A DNA stretch of 38,234 nt. Source: CAYZPW01 sp964480475 (GTDB lineage Bacteria > B130-G9). The notes beneath the pieces are model-generated. The model saw only the letters and a program-made list of their open reading frames with translations, had not been told where the DNA came from and did no database searches. This document shows positions 16,222-25,300 of this stretch, piece by piece (within the stretch, counting starts at the first letter, position 1; every line of letters begins with the position of its first letter). Location: NCBI GenBank assembly GCA_964480475.1, contig CAYZPW010000028.1:1-38234 (forward strand), given 5' to 3'. A program made the position numbers and the translations under genes.

Positions 16222-17007
16222 TCATTTGCCCTTAAATGTGGCTTTGCGCTTCGCCAGGAAGGCGCCGGTGCCCTCTTTGGCGTCTTCAGTGGCGCAGATG
16301 GCGCCGAAGAGGTTCGCCTCGCGCCTCAGACCGTGCTCGAGGCGCGCCTGCTCGTAAGCGGCGTTGATCGCCTCAATTGACGCCTTGACCGCCAGTGGGC
16401 CCATGGAGACGATCTTGCTGGCGATCTTCTCCGCTGCCTGCATCAGGCCGTCGGGTGAGATGATCTTTGAGACCAGGCCAATCTCGTATGCCCGCTCGGC
16501 GGGGATAATGTCGCCGGTCAGCGTGAGCTGCACGGCGTTGGATTTGCCGACGAGGCGCGGGAGGCGCTGCGTGCCTCCGTAGCCAGGGATGAGGCCGAGC
16601 TTGACCTCCGGCTGGCCGAAGCTCGCGTTGGTCGAGGCGATGCGTATTGCGCAGGCCATTGCGAGCTCGCAGCCGCCGCCGAGTGCGAAGCCGTTGACCG
16701 CCGCAATAACGGGCTTGGGGAGCCTCTCAATCTTCAGGAACAGACGCTGACCGCGCCTCGAGAAGGCTGCGCCAGATTCTTCGTCCAGATCGACCAGCTC
16801 TGAGATGTCGGCGCCTGCGACGAATGCCTTTTCGCCGGTGCCGGTCAGAATGACTGCCAGTATCTCATCGTCGGCGCTGGCCTCGTCGATTGCGTCCTCG
16901 AGCTCGTCGAGGGTCTTAGCGTTGAGCGCGTTGAGCGCCTTGGGTCGGTTAATCGTCAGATGAAGGACGCGACCCTTCTTCTCGTAGAGGATGTTTCTGT
17001 AAGTCAT
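16222..17007 (-). CDS. Enoyl-CoA hydratase (crotonase family)
   Basis: Adds water to 2-enoyl-CoA in fatty-acid or butyrate-type metabolism; cytoplasmic. The 261-residue protein has the usual length. The oxyanion-hole segment AGADISEL (residues 65-72) and GGGCELAM are present, with both catalytic glutamates: E114 in CELAMAC and E134 in GQPEVKLGL, spaced 20 apart as in rat mitochondrial hydratase. Hence hydratase activity is likely rather than only a crotonase fold. GGAGG lies 4 bases before ATG 17007. It follows corC on the same strand, but 187 bases with a palindromic element separate them, so it may have its own promoter. No other beta-oxidation gene is in the window. Confidence 0.92.
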   Translation of the reverse strand: MTYRNILYEKKGRVLHLTINRPKALNALNAKTLDELEDAIDEASADDEILAVILTGTGEKAFVAGADISELVDLDEESGAAFSRRGQRLFLKIERLPKPVIAAVNGFALGGGCELAMACAIRIASTNASFGQPEVKLGLIPGYGGTQRLPRLVGKSNAVQLTLTGDIIPAERAYEIGLVSKIISPDGLMQAAEKIASKIVSMGPLAVKASIEAINAAYEQARLEHGLRREANLFGAICATEDAKEGTGAFLAKRKATFKGK

Positions 17008-17043
17008 TGTGCCTCCGGTTTAACGTATTCGGTGTTAGGTTTT

Positions 17044-17151
17044 GTAGGGGCGTGGTCTCAGACCCGCCCGTTCGAATTGATGGTCGCATGAGACATGCCT
17101 CGTATCCGATGAGATTGATGTAGGCGGGCGGGTCTGAGACCGCGCCCCTAC
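17044..17151. repeat. Inverted pair of GTAGGGGC palindromic elements
   Basis: The left copy (17044-17070) and right copy (17125-17151) are reverse complements over 27 bases with one mismatch, separated by 54 bases. Each begins GTAGGGGCG, has a palindromic centre GGTCTCAGACC and ends GCCCG. The pair sits between corC and the enoyl-CoA hydratase gene. Confidence 0.85.
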
Positions 17152-17194
17152 GCAAGCCGCGTGCAATCATATCCCAGCCTCACAAGGGCTGCCT

Positions 17195-17917
17195 CTACGC
17201 TCCGTTATCGGCGTCGGTTTCGGCCTTGAGGCGTTCGATCTTGACCTTCAGGATGCGGCGCTCGTCGGCCTGGAGCACGGTGAAGCGGAAGCCGCCGAAC
17301 TCAAAGCTCTCGTTCTCGGCCGGTACCGAGCCAGTCTGGTCGAGTATGAACCCGGCGAGCGTGTCGAAATCGTGATTCTCAACTGCGAGCGGCACGTGCT
17401 CCAGAAGCAGGTCGAGGTCGGTATTGCCGTCGGCGACGATGGTGTCGTCGTCGAGCACCTTCAGCGGCTCCTCGAGTTCAGGCTCGAACTCGCCTCGTAT
17501 TTCGCCGACTATCTCCTCGAGCAGGTCCTCAATCGTGATAAGCCCGGCCGTGCCACCATATTCATCGACCGCTATGGCCATGAGGTTCTTGTCGGTGCGG
17601 AACGTAGCCAGGAGGTCCTTGGCCTTCTTGGTCTCGGGCACGAAGAACGGCTTCATCATTATCTGCGACATCTCGAAGGCCCCGCTGCCGTGGACGTTCT
17701 CCTGTCGGATGAGGTCCCTGACGTGAGCGATGCCGACGATGTTGTCGATGTTGTCGTCGAAGATCGGGACCCTCGAATAGCCCTCCTCCGCCATGACGCG
17801 CTTGAGCTCTTGAACACCGTCCGAAAGCTCTACGCAGATCATATCGACACGCGGGACCATCACCTCGCGGACGATCTTGTCGCTGAACTCGAGCACGCTG
17901 CCAATCATCCTGAGCAC
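17195..17917 (-). CDS. CorC/hemolysin C-type CBS-domain protein
   Basis: Cytoplasmic CBS-pair protein of the CorC/HlyC group, linked to divalent cation transport and often found beside ybeY. The assured frame (GTG 17917) gives 240 residues: the REVMVPRVDM motif near residue 20, CBS domain 1 (about 20-80) with GYSRVPIF, CBS domain 2 (about 85-145) with AIAVDEYGGTAGLITIEDLLEE, and the CorC_HlyC terminal domain (about 160-235). It has no membrane DUF21 part, as in CorC proper. The family normally has about 40 more N-terminal residues; these are encoded just upstream (see 17918-18069) but lack a standard start in frame. It follows ybeY on the same strand. Confidence 0.9.
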   Translation of the reverse strand: MLRMIGSVLEFSDKIVREVMVPRVDMICVELSDGVQELKRVMAEEGYSRVPIFDDNIDNIVGIAHVRDLIRQENVHGSGAFEMSQIMMKPFFVPETKKAKDLLATFRTDKNLMAIAVDEYGGTAGLITIEDLLEEIVGEIRGEFEPELEEPLKVLDDDTIVADGNTDLDLLLEHVPLAVENHDFDTLAGFILDQTGSVPAENESFEFGGFRFTVLQADERRILKVKIERLKAETDADNGA

Positions 17918-18069
17918 GCTGCTATCGATCTCGGACGGGTCCTCAATCGAGCGGTCGATTAGCGAGATTATCCTGTCATGGACGGGTTCGGCCCTCCCCG
18001 ACGTCTTAAGACGCTTGACAAAGTTTCTTAGCTTCGCGAGCAGCCCTTAATTGCCCGCGCTTTGGTCAT
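17918..18069 (-). other. Likely N-terminal extension of corC, broken by a one-base shift
   Basis: The corC frame stays open upstream to a TAA at 18047-18049 and encodes HDRIISLIDRS then EDPSEIDSSV, which match the conserved N-terminal helix of CorC proteins. No ATG, GTG or TTG is available in frame; CTG at 18041-18043 is the only near-start. An ATG at 18067-18069, shortly after the ybeY stop, opens a different frame (MTKARAIKG). One extra G in the GGG run at 18044-18046 would fuse the two. So a missing base or non-standard initiation is likely. Confidence 0.6.
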
Positions 18070-18082
18070 CCTCCACTTCTTG

Positions 18083-18520
18083 TCACCTTCCCTGGTCGTG
18101 AGAAACGTTGAGTTGCTCTAAGATTTCGTCCGTCTTTTGAAACATACCCTGTTTGGCTGAGTCGTCATAATCGGTGTATCCGACGAGGTGCAGAATGCCG
18201 TGGACAAGCAGGATTCTAATCTCATGCTCGAGGCTGTGGCCAAGCTCGTCGGCGTGCATCTTCGCCGTCTCAACGGAGATAATGATGTCTCCCAGGAAGC
18301 CGCCGTCATCCCCGGACGGGAACGCCATCACGTCCGTCGGGGCGTCAACATCTCTGAACTCCTTGTTCAGCCTCCGTATCCTCTCATCGCCGCTGAACAG
18401 CACGTTGACCGCGGCGCCGCTTCTGCCGATCATCCTTAGGGCCTCAGACACAACGCCCCGCGCCCGGCTCTCGTCCACTCTGTCCCAACCAGCATCTGAG
18501 ATGATTTCAATTCTGGCCAT
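18083..18520 (-). CDS. ybeY: Endoribonuclease YbeY, third metal ligand changed
   Basis: Single-strand endoribonuclease for 16S rRNA 3'-end maturation and ribosome quality control. From ATG 18520 the protein is 145 residues. I chose it because GGAGG lies 4 bases upstream; ATG 18550 would add ten atypical residues. The family pattern NKEFRDVDAPTDVMAFP and a GDIIIS strand are clear. The metal motif reads HGILHLVGYTD (107-117), where HGxLHLxGYDH is expected: H107 and H111 are kept, the third ligand is D117 (GAT, complement of 18170-18172) and the preceding Asp is Thr. Aspartate can bind zinc in some metzincin-like enzymes, so activity may persist. It lies between pgpH and corC, its usual neighbourhood. 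Confidence 0.93.
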   Translation of the reverse strand: MARIEIISDAGWDRVDESRARGVVSEALRMIGRSGAAVNVLFSGDERIRRLNKEFRDVDAPTDVMAFPSGDDGGFLGDIIISVETAKMHADELGHSLEHEIRILLVHGILHLVGYTDYDDSAKQGMFQKTDEILEQLNVSHDQGR

Positions 18521-18567
18521 GATACCTCCGCTCAGCTCTAATACTCGCACGCTCCGGCCCCAAAACG

Positions 18568-21042
18568 CTATCTTGTCTCTTGTGAATCTGGGCCGGCCAA
18601 TTGGTCCTCGGGATACTCAATCCTGGAATGAAGCATCCCCTGCAAAACCAGCACAAATGTATCCTTGCATTTCTGGACCTCTCGGAGCGTGAGGTCGCAC
18701 TCATCAAGCTGATGGTCCTCCACATACCAAGACGCTATTCTATCGACCATCTTCGAGACCTTGTCTCTGGTCGGATTGGTCAGTACCCTAGAGGCCGCCT
18801 CAACCGAGTCGGCAAGCATTATGATTCCCGTCTCTCGCGTCCTGGGCTTTGAGCCCGGATACCGGAACTCGGACTCCTCCACGTTCTCCCCGGTCCGCTT
18901 CGCCGCCTCCTGGGCTTTATGATAAAACGGCCTCATCAGCGACGTGCCGTGATGCCGTTCGATGGCGTCATGGATGACCGGCGGGAGCTTGTTCTTCCGC
19001 GCCAGCTCGAGGCCGTAGGTTACGTGTTCTACGAGGACACGGACGCTCATCGCCGGGGTCAAACTCTCGTGAGGATTGTCGCCTCCCACTGGCGTATTCT
19101 CAATGAAATAGCCGGGACGCCTCAGCTTGCCTATGTCGTGATAATACGAGCCAACCAGCGCGATAACACCGTTGGCGCCTACCGCCTCGCACGCGTTTCG
19201 AGCGAGCTCGCCTACCCTGAGGCTATGGTTGTGGGTCCCTCCGGCCTCGATCATGAGCCGCTTGATGAGAGGTCGGTCGCTCGACGCAAGATCGAGCAGC
19301 TTTGACTTCGTCCAAACACCAAACACGAGCTCCAGAATGGGCAAAAGGATGCTTGTGAACCCAATCACTACTACCCCCTGACCAAAACCACACAGCGCAT
19401 TGAAGTAGCCCGTGTCCGCGAGTTTTACGTTCGGGTCAAGCAGCTGCATCGAGAGTATCGTTACGGCAGCAGCTATCCCAATCGAGAGGCCCATCTTGAA
19501 CACCAGCGCCCCGCCCTTATACTTCTCTGCGACGAACACGACGGCTATACCGGAGAGAAGCGTCGCCATGATGATCACAGGCCAATTGCCAAAAAGCAGT
19601 GGGACAATCGCTGAAGCCAGAACCGCCGCGGCCAGACCCGATCTCTTACCTAGAAGGAGCGTCGTCAATACCGTGCTAAGCCCCAGTGGGGCTGCGAAGT
19701 AGTACGACTCCAGCTGGTTGAACGGGAATTGCTCTATCGTGCCAACGAGGCTTCTCACACCCCAGAGAAAGACCTTTGAGAACAGCACCGCCAGGACGAT
19801 GATCGACCAGAACAGTGCCTCATTCTTCCAACCCGGCCGCGCCTCAAATCCGAACCTGCGGGCCGAAAGGTAGATGAGCGCAATCACGATCCCAAGGAAT
19901 AGAGGCGTGCCAACGGCCGAAAAGACCCGCCTGCGAGTCTGGACGTTCTTGGTAATGACGTTGATAATCTTATTATGTTTGGGCGTGACCATCTCCCTAG
20001 CCCTGATGATCATCTGCCCCTTCTTGATCTTGAAATAAACAGGCTCTACCGCGTCTATCGCCTCCTGCTTGCTCCTCTCCGTCTCACTCTTGTTAAAGGT
20101 TAGCGTGGGCTTGATGAGCTGCGAAGCGATCGAGGCGAGCACGGAGTGAAGCATATTAAGGTCAGCGCACCGAGACCTCACGAATCGTGCCGCTGTCGCA
20201 CGCGCCTCTTGGGCATCCGGAATCCTGTAAAGCATGTTGGGAGCAAGCAATCTGCTCATGGCGCTTCCGACATCCTTAACCGTTATCCCGCTATCAGAAC
20301 TGCCTATCAAAAGATTCTTGTCCCCGACTACGCCGTCCCTGGTGGCCTCCTCGAATGACCTCGTAAGACATCCCTCAACCGAAACGCTGAAACCTGAGGA
20401 GACCAGCAGGTCGAACTCCTTGCGAGGCACGACCACGCCAAGCATCTGTGCGAATTTCTCGTGCAAATCACCAATCGTGGGTTTGATCTCAGGCCGTGCT
20501 GCTGGTTCCGTTGCCTCGGCTTCCACCCCCTGCGAACCTTCGGACGAGCTATCAGTGCCTGACCGGGCGCTCTCATCCTCACCCTCCGCGGGAGAAGCTT
20601 GCTCGACGGACCGCAACAGCTCGTTGCGCTTTGCAGTATCATCCCGAAGACCTGAAAATGCAGATGCTATGAGCGCAATCGTCTTAGAGACAGCGCGCTC
20701 GTCATAATCATAGACAGGCGCCACGTTCTGCGCAGCGGCCTTCGTTTTCGCCTCGGTGGTCTCCTCGTCCTCAATCGTGATCTCGTTCGGGGCCCAAACG
20801 TCCTGTCTCGCTATTTCGCCAACGCGATAAAGCTCCACGTCAATCGTGTGCCGCTTGGGAACGAGTAAAACGGAAAGAAGCGCTATCGCCGCGCAGGCTA
20901 TTATCGTGCGATATACTTTACTCCGGCCGATGAGCGCCGGGAGCCAAGCGACAAATGAACGCCAGGACCAGCGCCGCTCAGGAGGTTCCGAATCGCGGGC
21001 CAAGCCTTGACGCTTCTGCCTGGAGCGGCTTCTTCTGTTCAT
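18568..21042 (-). CDS. PgpH-type 7TM-HD phosphodiesterase (cyclic-di-AMP)
   Basis: Membrane protein that in Listeria and Bacillus degrades cyclic-di-AMP. The 824-residue protein has one N-terminal membrane helix (about residues 46-61). A large extracytoplasmic 7TMR-HDED domain follows (about 65-370) with an acidic low-complexity insert near 150-185. Then come seven membrane helices (about 378-572) and a cytoplasmic HD domain with HNHSL (604-608), the HD pair in YYHDIGK (635-636) and ERHHG (695-699). Metal-binding residues are present, so activity is likely. phoH is upstream by 37 bases and ybeY downstream by 47, the common phoH-pgpH-ybeY order. The YbbR protein in the same window supports cyclic-di-AMP signalling. 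Confidence 0.92.
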   Translation of the reverse strand: MNRRSRSRQKRQGLARDSEPPERRWSWRSFVAWLPALIGRSKVYRTIIACAAIALLSVLLVPKRHTIDVELYRVGEIARQDVWAPNEITIEDEETTEAKTKAAAQNVAPVYDYDERAVSKTIALIASAFSGLRDDTAKRNELLRSVEQASPAEGEDESARSGTDSSSEGSQGVEAEATEPAARPEIKPTIGDLHEKFAQMLGVVVPRKEFDLLVSSGFSVSVEGCLTRSFEEATRDGVVGDKNLLIGSSDSGITVKDVGSAMSRLLAPNMLYRIPDAQEARATAARFVRSRCADLNMLHSVLASIASQLIKPTLTFNKSETERSKQEAIDAVEPVYFKIKKGQMIIRAREMVTPKHNKIINVITKNVQTRRRVFSAVGTPLFLGIVIALIYLSARRFGFEARPGWKNEALFWSIIVLAVLFSKVFLWGVRSLVGTIEQFPFNQLESYYFAAPLGLSTVLTTLLLGKRSGLAAAVLASAIVPLLFGNWPVIIMATLLSGIAVVFVAEKYKGGALVFKMGLSIGIAAAVTILSMQLLDPNVKLADTGYFNALCGFGQGVVVIGFTSILLPILELVFGVWTKSKLLDLASSDRPLIKRLMIEAGGTHNHSLRVGELARNACEAVGANGVIALVGSYYHDIGKLRRPGYFIENTPVGGDNPHESLTPAMSVRVLVEHVTYGLELARKNKLPPVIHDAIERHHGTSLMRPFYHKAQEAAKRTGENVEESEFRYPGSKPRTRETGIIMLADSVEAASRVLTNPTRDKVSKMVDRIASWYVEDHQLDECDLTLREVQKCKDTFVLVLQGMLHSRIEYPEDQLAGPDSQETR

Positions 21043-21079
21043 CTCAATTCCCGCCGATTGCCCTGTGCACCGGGCTCAA

Positions 21080-22099
21080 CTAACCGTCCCTGCTCTCACT
21101 CTCTTCCCCGCTGAAAGAGGTTTGAGCCAACGACTTCGGCAACGACCCCGCCGGCCTGCTGTGTGCCTCGTAAGCATCGATTATCTTTTGAACCAGGTTG
21201 TGCCGCACAACATCGGCGGACGAGAAATACTGAAACTCTATCCCTCGTATTGCGGAAAGTACTGATTGGACCTGCACAAGCCCGGAAATCTGCCCGGCAG
21301 GGAGGTCTATCTGAGTGATGTCCCCAGTAATCACCGCTCTCGAACCCTTGCCCAGGCGTGTGAGGAACATCTTCATCTGCTCCGGGGTCGTATTCTGCGC
21401 CTCATCCAAGATCGCGACGCTGTCATTAAGCGTTCGACCCCGCATATACGCAAGAGGCGCAATCTCAATCGCGCCGTTTTCGATCAAGTAACTCGCCTTG
21501 CTCATCGGAATCATGTCATAAAGGGCGTCGTAGAGCGGCCTCAGATAAGGCATGATCTTCTCTTTGAAATCGCCGGGCAAGAACCCAAGCCGCTCACCCG
21601 CCTCAATCGCCGGCCTGGTCAAAACAATTCGTTTGACCTGCTTGGCGAAGAAGACCGACACCGCAATCGCCATCGCGAGGTAGGTCTTCCCAGTTCCGGC
21701 GGGGCCGATCGAGAAGACTATGTCGCAAGTCCGCATCAGCCGAACGTAGCGCTTTTGGTTCCGCGTCTTGGGATATATGTCCGCGTCCCGGGAGGGAACC
21801 CTTATCTTGTCAAGAAACAGCCCAGGCAAATCGACATCACTGTCGTTCAGATACGCATAGACCGCATCGCTAACGAGCGAATCATCGGCCTGCGGGTGCC
21901 TATCCAAGAGGGGCGCCATCTTCCGCAGGAAATCCTCGGCCAGAAGAACCTTGCTGTCCTCGCCGCGCACCTTGACCTTGCTGCCCCGAGAGATAAGGAC
22001 GACACCAAACTCGTCCTCAATAAGTTTGGAACCCGAATCGTAAGAACCGAGAAGCCTTTTCAGGCTCTCATCTTCCGCAAAATCTACGACTCTTTCCAT
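21080..22099 (-). CDS. PhoH-like ATPase (PhoL/YbeZ type)
   Basis: P-loop ATPase of the PhoH family, associated with YbeY and RNA metabolism; cytoplasmic. The 339-residue protein has an N-terminal KH-like part with FGVVLISRGS, then NQKRYV, the Walker A loop GPAGTGKT (residues 132-139), RPAIEAGERLGFLPGD, the Walker B VAILDEAQN and GDITQIDLP. All are characteristic and the length is typical. It heads the phoH-pgpH-ybeY-corC block on the minus strand, 75 bases after the LysM lipoprotein stop. The start ATG 22099 has only a weak GAG ribosome-binding site; a stop lies just upstream in frame. Confidence 0.95.
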   Translation of the reverse strand: MERVVDFAEDESLKRLLGSYDSGSKLIEDEFGVVLISRGSKVKVRGEDSKVLLAEDFLRKMAPLLDRHPQADDSLVSDAVYAYLNDSDVDLPGLFLDKIRVPSRDADIYPKTRNQKRYVRLMRTCDIVFSIGPAGTGKTYLAMAIAVSVFFAKQVKRIVLTRPAIEAGERLGFLPGDFKEKIMPYLRPLYDALYDMIPMSKASYLIENGAIEIAPLAYMRGRTLNDSVAILDEAQNTTPEQMKMFLTRLGKGSRAVITGDITQIDLPAGQISGLVQVQSVLSAIRGIEFQYFSSADVVRHNLVQKIIDAYEAHSRPAGSLPKSLAQTSFSGEESESRDG

Positions 22100-22174
22100 C
22101 TCAAAGAGAAAATCCGCGGCTCACGCTGCACAACGCAGACGCCGAAATACAGAAGCCGCAGCCCCCTCGGATCA

Positions 22175-23005
22175 CTACCTCCCGTCGTAAAGGCTCCACG
22201 CCCCGCGAGTGCGCGCCTTATACCTGGCCTGGTCCATGTCCGCGTCAGTCGCGTCCATCAGAATCTCGAAGACCTGTCCCGGGAAGATCAGGTCGGGGTC
22301 CTTGATCTGATCCCTGTTCGCGCTGTAAATCAACGGCCAAAGGAAAGGATCGGAATAGGCCGTCGGGTAGCCCGCTATACGCCACAAGCACTCGCCCTTC
22401 ACGACCGAGTGCAGAACTGACGCCTCGACCGCCGCGGCCGACGTTGAGTAGTTCTCTACGTCCGCCGCCAGCTCCTTTGCGTCCGCCAAGAGCGTCTTGC
22501 TCCCCGCCTCTGCAAGCAGAAGATCACAACCCGAGCCTCCTAGCTGGGACTCAACTTTCGACCGCAATTCACGCAATGAGGCTAGCCTACTCAAAAACGG
22601 CGCCGTGCCCTCGTCCTCGCCCAAGTCGCTGAGCACTCCCTCAACTTCGGACAGCAAATCACCAGTAGCTGATAGATTCTTCTCCGCAACAGCGCGAGCG
22701 TCGGCGCCACGCTTGATCGCATCTGTCTTCGATTCCTCGGCAAGCGACTTGGCCTCGAGCGCCAAATCCTTCGCGCCCTTCTCCTTGTTGTCCGCGGCCA
22801 CACGCGCCTCATCGAGCTTGCGCTGCGCCTCCTGGAATGTGTCCGTGGCGTAAATGTCGCCACACGCCTGCTTGGAATCGGAGATGCTCGCCGAAGCCGC
22901 CTCCAACTCCATGTCAGGACGCTTGTAAAACATGGTGCAAGCAGCCTGCAAGCCAACAAGCGCCACAACGAAGAGAATCAATGCACACTGACGCGCCACT
23001 TTCAT
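22175..23005 (-). CDS. Lipoprotein with coiled coil and C-terminal LysM domain
   Basis: Exported protein, probably anchored to a membrane and binding peptidoglycan through LysM. From ATG 23005 (276 residues) the signal peptide has an AAC lipobox with Cys23, although position -3 is glutamine rather than the usual leucine. Residues about 40-200 are alanine- and glutamate-rich and likely form a helical coiled coil (DUF4398-like). The LysM part is at about 205-255, with SVVKGECLWRIAGYP, DPFLWPLIYSANRDQI and DLIFPGQVF. GGGAGGAAATTGCG precedes the chosen ATG; the start at 23095 would put 30 atypical residues before the signal. It opens the minus-strand block and is divergent from mnmE. Confidence 0.82.
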   Translation of the reverse strand: MKVARQCALILFVVALVGLQAACTMFYKRPDMELEAASASISDSKQACGDIYATDTFQEAQRKLDEARVAADNKEKGAKDLALEAKSLAEESKTDAIKRGADARAVAEKNLSATGDLLSEVEGVLSDLGEDEGTAPFLSRLASLRELRSKVESQLGGSGCDLLLAEAGSKTLLADAKELAADVENYSTSAAAVEASVLHSVVKGECLWRIAGYPTAYSDPFLWPLIYSANRDQIKDPDLIFPGQVFEILMDATDADMDQARYKARTRGAWSLYDGR

Positions 23006-23176
23006 CGCAATTTCCTCCCTCTGAACCAAACAGCAGATAACAGTTACCTCTTCGGAACTCCCTATAAAGAACCTCAACTGCCAATGTAGTTCCACACATA
23101 GCGCTTGTCAAGCATTGGGAAAGAGGAGTTTTCGTAATCGTACCCGGACCTGCTCGACTGAAGGCGTTCTTCCTAC

Positions 23177-23395
23177 ATCCCTGAAAGGGATTAAGGTGAG
23201 TAGCCGTAGGTGCAACCTACGGATCAGGCGCCGACAGAATAGCACCTCAGCCCTGAATCAGCCCTGAAAGGGCTGAACATAGCCCTGTAGATGGGCTGTT
23301 CGACCCCTTCAGGGTCGCGAGGATACCGGCGTGAACGGATTCCGTAGGTTGCACCTACGGTTCGCCGCGCGGCGAATGGTCCCCCTTCGGGGAAC
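23177..23395. repeat. Compound hairpin array bounded by inverted CCGTAGGT elements
   Basis: Seven dyads lie side by side. ATCCC-TGAAA-GGGAT is at 23177-23191, and a CCGTAGGT / ACCTACGG hairpin at 23204-23222. TCAGCCC-TGAAA-GGGCTGA is at 23258-23276, AGCCC / GGGCT at 23281-23297 and CGACCC-CTTCA-GGGTCG at 23301-23317. The 19-base element of 23204 recurs exactly inverted at 23342-23360. A 16-base perfect palindrome is at 23361-23376, then CCC-TTCG-GGG at 23383-23392. No ORF of interest. The rest of 23006-23812 holds no recognised gene and must carry promoters for the LysM lipoprotein and mnmE. Confidence 0.82.
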
Positions 23396-23812
23396 CCAAA
23401 CGCAGCATCACGTCAACCCTAATTCCACTTGTTCCTTACGCAAAATCACCCCGCACAGGCAACAACCCAACAGTACTCAATCGAAAAACACGAAAACTCC
23501 TGTCGGGAAATGGCTACTCTCACAACCCCCTGAAACGCATTCAAGGGCAGTAGTCCTCGGGTCCCGGCAGAGCCGACTAGATATGTCGGCCTCATAAGCC
23601 GAATAGATTACGCTCACGAACAGCATGAAACGCCGGCGTCCTTGCCTTCACGCAGAACTATCCTGCCCGTGAGTTCGCCGTTGCACGCGCTCGGGCCGTC
23701 ATCGGCTCTCCCTCGTTGGGGGGGTTTTCGTAACTTGTTGATTCGAGGCGGGTCCGCAAGGATAATGTCTGCAACCAGTGTGTTACCGGGAGGTTTCTTG
23801 AGGTTGAGGACC

Positions 23813-25246
23813 ATGTTGCCTGAAGATAGGGACACGATAGCGGCGATCTCGACCGCGCCGGGCGTTGCGGCGATCGGGATGGTGCGGCTTTCTGGGCCGG
23901 ACGCCATTGCGGTCGCGGACCGCGTCTTTGTCGGGTCGAAGAGCCCGAGCGAGATGACCCACTCGACGGTTCAGTTCGGCAGGATCGTTCAGGATGGCGC
24001 TGTTCTTGACGAGGTTATGGTGACCGTGCTGCGGTCGCCGAGCTCATACACTGGCGAGGACGTGGTCGAGATCAGCTGCCACGGCAGCCCGCTGGTTCTC
24101 AAGGACGTGCTTTCGGCGGTGATTGGGGCCGGGGCGAGGCTCGCGACCGGCGGCGAGTTCACGAGGCGTGCTTTCTTGCACGGCAAGATGGACCTCTGTC
24201 AGGCCGAGGCAGTCATGGAGCTGTTGTCCGCGGAGACTGAGGAGGCTAAGCGCGTCGCGCTTTCTCAGGTTCGAGGCAGTACCTCGGAGGTGATCGAGCA
24301 ACTGCGCGCCCTGGTCCTCCGAATCAAGGCGGGGCTCGACGCCTCAATCGACTTCCCCGAGGACATCGTTGACGAGGCGCAGATGAACTACGCCGGCGCG
24401 ACGGATGCGGCTTCGTCAACCGATGCCTCGCCGTGCGGTTCGCTATCGGAGACGTTGAGGCAGCTCGACGCGATGATCGGCGCGTTCGCGCGGAGCCAGC
24501 AGCTGCAAAAGTCGCCAGAGGTTGCGATAATCGGGAAGACCAACGTGGGCAAATCGACCATCCTGAACTCGCTTCTTTCCGAGGAGCGGGTCATAACAAG
24601 TGAGTCGCCGGGCACAACGCGGGACAGGATCGACGCCGACCTCGCGCTCCCGTCGGGCCGGAGAGTGCGGTTCAGCGACACCGCCGGGGTGCATATTCAG
24701 AAGGACGAGCTCGACGGCAAGGCCAGGTCCAAGATGGAGCAGGCCGCTGAGGGCGCTGACGCCCGGGTTATGGTTTTCGACGCCTCGTCGCCGCTTGAAA
24801 GCGAGGACAAGGAGCTCCTCGAGAGATGGCGCGGCAGTCCAGCAGTCGTTGTGATGAACAAGATCGACCTGGGCGAGTGCTTAAAGGTGCATGACCTGCA
24901 GGCCAAGTTTGAGGCTGGCGCGCAGGCGGCATTGGTTCGGACCTGCGCGACTTCGGGCCAGGGCATGGACGACTTGAAGGTGGCTCTGGACGAGCTCCTG
25001 GACACGCTGCTGCCCGAGATACCGAGCGAGGCCTGCGTTGTAGGAACCGTCAGGAACGATGGCCTGCTGCGGAAGGCCAGAGACGCCGTTGGCCACGCAA
25101 TAGGTGGTTTCGATGGACAAGCGTGGCCGGAGTTTGCCAGCCTGGACCTCGGCGAGGCCATCGACGCCTTCGACGAGCTGCTGGGCATAGAGGTCCGAGT
25201 TGACATACTTGACGAGATATTCTCGCGATTCTGCATCGGCAAATAG
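23813..25246 (+). CDS. mnmE: tRNA modification GTPase MnmE
   Basis: With MnmG, forms 5-carboxymethylaminomethyl-uridine at the wobble base of certain tRNAs. From ATG 23813 the protein is 477 residues, a normal length. The N-terminal tetrahydrofolate domain begins DTIAAISTAPGVAAIG. The G domain carries GKTNVGKST (241-249; the usual GxPN has Thr for Pro), GTTRD, DTAG (289-292) and NKID (349-352). The C-terminus ends in FCIGK with the catalytic cysteine. TTG 23798 is an alternative start with GGGAGG before it; upstream residues in the open frame to 23642 look non-family. mnmG follows on the same strand after 166 bases that include a palindromic pair. Confidence 0.96.
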   Translation: MLPEDRDTIAAISTAPGVAAIGMVRLSGPDAIAVADRVFVGSKSPSEMTHSTVQFGRIVQDGAVLDEVMVTVLRSPSSYTGEDVVEISCHGSPLVLKDVLSAVIGAGARLATGGEFTRRAFLHGKMDLCQAEAVMELLSAETEEAKRVALSQVRGSTSEVIEQLRALVLRIKAGLDASIDFPEDIVDEAQMNYAGATDAASSTDASPCGSLSETLRQLDAMIGAFARSQQLQKSPEVAIIGKTNVGKSTILNSLLSEERVITSESPGTTRDRIDADLALPSGRRVRFSDTAGVHIQKDELDGKARSKMEQAAEGADARVMVFDASSPLESEDKELLERWRGSPAVVVMNKIDLGECLKVHDLQAKFEAGAQAALVRTCATSGQGMDDLKVALDELLDTLLPEIPSEACVVGTVRNDGLLRKARDAVGHAIGGFDGQAWPEFASLDLGEAIDAFDELLGIEVRVDILDEIFSRFCIGK

Positions 25247-25300
25247 TGCGTTTAGCGGTGTCATGGAGGGATGATGAGTTCGCAGCCGGATAGAAGTCCC

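Noticed and set aside
21266..22420. 384-residue plus-strand frame across phoH
   Set aside because: Antisense of PhoH and of the lipoprotein 3' end; arginine- and proline-rich with no family features.
23177..23395. Possible riboswitch or tRNA cluster
   Set aside because: Only independent hairpins; no tRNA-like acceptor or anticodon arms and no known riboswitch core.
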